Assembly (NCBI GenBank): GCA_017990305.1
Contig: JAGNOB010000130.1
Coordinates: 1 to 6,134 of the forward strand
DNA: 6,134 bases
Reading direction: 5' to 3'
Origin: Leucobacter sp.
GTDB taxonomy: Bacteria; Actinomycetota; Actinomycetes; Actinomycetales; Microbacteriaceae
Both the position numbers and the translations under genes were made by a program. This document shows positions 4,166 through 6,134 of the stretch, piece after piece; the stretch's first letter is position 1, and every line of letters begins with the position of its first letter. The notes below the pieces were generated by a model. It was not told where the DNA came from. It searched no databases and saw only the letters and a program-made list of their open reading frames with translations.

Positions 4166-6134
4166 CTAGATCTTGGCAGCAGTCTTCGCGGCGGCCTTCT
4201 CAGCGGCCTTCGCCTTGGCGCGGAGCTCCTTCTCGTGGACAGGCCACGTGCCCGCGGCGCGGTGCGCGTCGACGTAGTTCTGTGCCTCCTGCTGGCGCTC
4301 TTCCTCAATACCCGTGGCGATCTCTGCACGCAGCAGCGCATCGTCAAGGCCGAAAGCGTCGACGAGGTCGAGCGCGTGCTCACGGATCCGCCCAAGCAGG
4401 CGGTCGATGTACGCGGTCACGGCCTCTGCGCGCTTGCCCGACATGCGCCCGTGCACGAGGTACCAGGTCATGTTGCGCTCGATGAGTGTGAGGCCAAAGA
4501 GGTCGCGGAGCCAGGTCATGACCTGCTTCGTGCCCGGATCGCTGAGCTTCTCGAGCTCCTCAGTGAAAGCTTCCCACTGCAGCAGCTCTGCGTGTGCGCG
4601 CGCAGCCTCGATGAGCTTGTGCTGCTGCGAGTTGAACGCGTCTTCGTTGCGTGCAGCGCGCTCTTCCTTCGGAGCGTCCTTCCCAGCGTCGCGGAGCACA
4701 CCGGCGACCTCGGCGACCATTGTCTGTACGCGGTCGGTCAGCAGATCGCGCTGCGCCTGAGGCGAGCGGAAGCTCTCGACCGAGCGGGAGGTTTGCCCGA
4801 GGTCGGCAATGCTCTGCCCGAGCTGCCTGAGCCCGAAGCGGTCAACCCTGTCACCGATCTGGCTTGCCGCAGCGCGGGCAAGAGCAGCCTTGTCGCCGTC
4901 CTTGAACTGTGCCGCGTAGTCAGTCAGCAGGCGCTTGCCGACGAGCTGCAGAAGCACGGTGTTGTCGCCCTCGAACGTCACGTAGATGTCGAGGTCGGCG
5001 CGCAGCCCTGTCAGGCGGTTCTTCGCGATGAAGCCCGCACCGCCGCACGCCTCGCGCGCCTCTTGAAGCGTGTCGAGCGCGGCCCAAGTCGAGAGCGACT
5101 TCAGGCCTGCCGCGAGCGTCTCGAGATCCTCACGGTTCTCGTCAGTGTCTTTCGCGCCGGAGAACACCTCATCGAACACGGTGAGTAGGCGCTCGTGAGC
5201 GAAGGCCATCGCATAGGTCTCGGCGAGGCGAGGCAGCAGCCGACGCTGGTGCTGGCCGTAGTCCATGAGTACGGTCTCTCGCCCCGATGCACCGGGGAAC
5301 TGGCGACGCTCAGTGCCGTAGCGGATCGCGATTGTGAGCGCAGCCTGCATCGCGCGCACGGCCGCTCCGTCGAGCGACACTCGTCCCTGGACGAGTGTGC
5401 CAATCATGGTGAAGAAGCGGCGGCCAGGGCTCTCGATATCCGAGGTGTAGGTGCCGTCTGCTGCGACGTTGCCGTAGCGGTTGAGCAGGTTCTCGCGCGG
5501 GATGCGCACGTTCGTGAAATGGAGCCGGCCGTTGTCGATGCCGTTCAACCCGCCCTTCACGCCATCGTCTTCGCTGCCGACGCCAGGGAGCAGCTTGCCC
5601 TCCGAGGTGCGAATCGGCACGAAGAACGCGTGCACGCCGTGGTTCACCCCGCGCGTGATGAGCTGCGCGAAGACGACAGCTGCCTGCCCGTGCAGGGCAG
5701 CATTCCCGAGGAATTCCTTCCACGCACCCTTGAATGGGGTGTGGATCTCAAACTCTTCGGTGTCGACGTCGTAGGTCGCGGTCGTGCCGATCGATGCGAC
5801 GTCCGAGCCGTGTCCGATCTCGGTCATCGCAAAGGCCCCGGGGAGCTTCAGGTTCATCACGTCGGGCAACCACTTTTCGTGGTGCGTCTTGTTGCCGAGG
5901 TGGAGGATCGCGGAGCCGAACAGGCCCCACTGCACGCCGCCCTTGATCTGCATCGACGGATCAGCGAGCACAAGCTCCTGGAACGCGGCGACGTTGCCAC
6001 CGTGGTTATCTTGACCGCCGAGCGAGGCGGGGAACGCGCGCTGGATCGCGCCGGCGTCGACGAGCTCGTGCAGCTGGTTGAGCACACGGATGCGGTGTTC
6101 GTCCATTGGCTGGCCTGGGATGGTGTGCAGGCTC
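4166..6134 (-). CDS. Acyl-CoA oxidase / acyl-CoA dehydrogenase family protein, 5' end missing
   Basis: A large FAD enzyme of the acyl-CoA oxidase type that introduces the trans-2 double bond in beta-oxidation. Residues here count from the internal Met at 6106. The N-terminal helical domain is 1-90. The flavin/substrate loop AMTEIGHGSDVASI is at 93-106, the middle beta-domain runs to about 230, YGTERRQF is at 263-270, and EACGGAGFIAKNRL at 352-365. TFEGDNTVLLQ carries E379, the expected catalytic base. A C-terminal oxidase-type helical domain (about 400-615) ends in an Ala/Lys tail. The frame stays open from 6106 to the window edge, encoding SLHTIPGQP directly before that Met, and family proteins are longer at this end, so the true start lies outside. 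Oxidase (O2) versus dehydrogenase (electron-transfer flavoprotein) chemistry cannot be decided from sequence alone. The terminator at 4113-4158 follows directly. Confidence 0.9.
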   Translation of the reverse strand, partial: SLHTIPGQPMDEHRIRVLNQLHELVDAGAIQRAFPASLGGQDNHGGNVAAFQELVLADPSMQIKGGVQWGLFGSAILHLGNKTHHEKWLPDVMNLKLPGAFAMTEIGHGSDVASIGTTATYDVDTEEFEIHTPFKGAWKEFLGNAALHGQAAVVFAQLITRGVNHGVHAFFVPIRTSEGKLLPGVGSEDDGVKGGLNGIDNGRLHFTNVRIPRENLLNRYGNVAADGTYTSDIESPGRRFFTMIGTLVQGRVSLDGAAVRAMQAALTIAIRYGTERRQFPGASGRETVLMDYGQHQRRLLPRLAETYAMAFAHERLLTVFDEVFSGAKDTDENREDLETLAAGLKSLSTWAALDTLQEAREACGGAGFIAKNRLTGLRADLDIYVTFEGDNTVLLQLVGKRLLTDYAAQFKDGDKAALARAAASQIGDRVDRFGLRQLGQSIADLGQTSRSVESFRSPQAQRDLLTDRVQTMVAEVAGVLRDAGKDAPKEERAARNEDAFNSQQHKLIEAARAHAELLQWEAFTEELEKLSDPGTKQVMTWLRDLFGLTLIERNMTWYLVHGRMSGKRAEAVTAYIDRLLGRIREHALDLVDAFGLDDALLRAEIATGIEEERQQEAQNYVDAHRAAGTWPVHEKELRAKAKAAEKAAAKTAAKI

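Noticed and set aside
4121..5188. Plus-strand open frame of 355 codons antisense to the acyl-CoA oxidase
   Set aside because: It starts inside the terminator hairpin, has no SD and no recognisable domain, and lies opposite a strongly conserved enzyme.
1..6134. Mobile element, CRISPR array, tRNA/rRNA, toxin-antitoxin or defence system
   Set aside because: No terminal repeats, transposase, regularly spaced repeats, cloverleaf-like sequence or defence-type domains were seen. Genes are tightly packed and all major frames are explained by metabolic, peptidase and regulator genes.

Overview
This window reads as ordinary chromosome of a high-GC Gram-positive bacterium. Strong G/C third-position bias, long antisense shadow frames, leaderless-looking promoters and the protein families all point to an actinobacterium. 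Microbacteriaceae (Leucobacter- or Microbacterium-like) is my guess from the overall flavour of the proteins and is not proven by any single marker. Six protein genes are supported, four complete and lying wholly inside, and two cut by the window edges. I see no mobile element, CRISPR array, rRNA or tRNA.

Layout. (1) Positions 1-1145, minus strand: the first 34 codons of kbl (2-amino-3-ketobutyrate CoA ligase) preceded by complete tdh (L-threonine 3-dehydrogenase); the tdh stop and kbl start overlap as TAATG. (2) Positions 1146-1231: an 86-bp divergent regulatory gap with a perfect 8-bp inverted repeat. (3) Positions 1232-2155, plus strand: a LysR-type regulator. (4) Positions 2152-3048, minus strand: a membrane-anchored YpfJ-type neutral zinc metallopeptidase, convergent with the regulator and sharing the palindromic CTAG in which both TAG stops lie. 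(5) Positions 3095-4066, minus strand: proline iminopeptidase. (6) Positions 4113-4158: a perfect 21-bp hairpin terminator. (7) Positions 4166-6134, minus strand: an acyl-CoA oxidase/dehydrogenase family flavoenzyme whose N-terminus lies outside the window.

Functionally, tdh and kbl form the classic two-step threonine-to-glycine plus acetyl-CoA route, and the divergent LysR regulator is the natural candidate to control it. The acyl-CoA oxidase belongs to fatty-acid beta-oxidation and also yields acetyl-CoA, but it is isolated by the strong terminator. The two peptidases run in the same direction 46 bp apart; each has a TANNNT hexamer exactly 6 nt before its ATG and no Shine-Dalgarno sequence, the layout expected for leaderless transcripts.

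I found no convincing previously undescribed system. The observations most worth checking are the paired leaderless-type promoters, the inverted repeat in the divergent regulatory gap, the overlapping convergent stop codons, and a regularly spaced lysine face at the C-terminus of the acyl-CoA oxidase.
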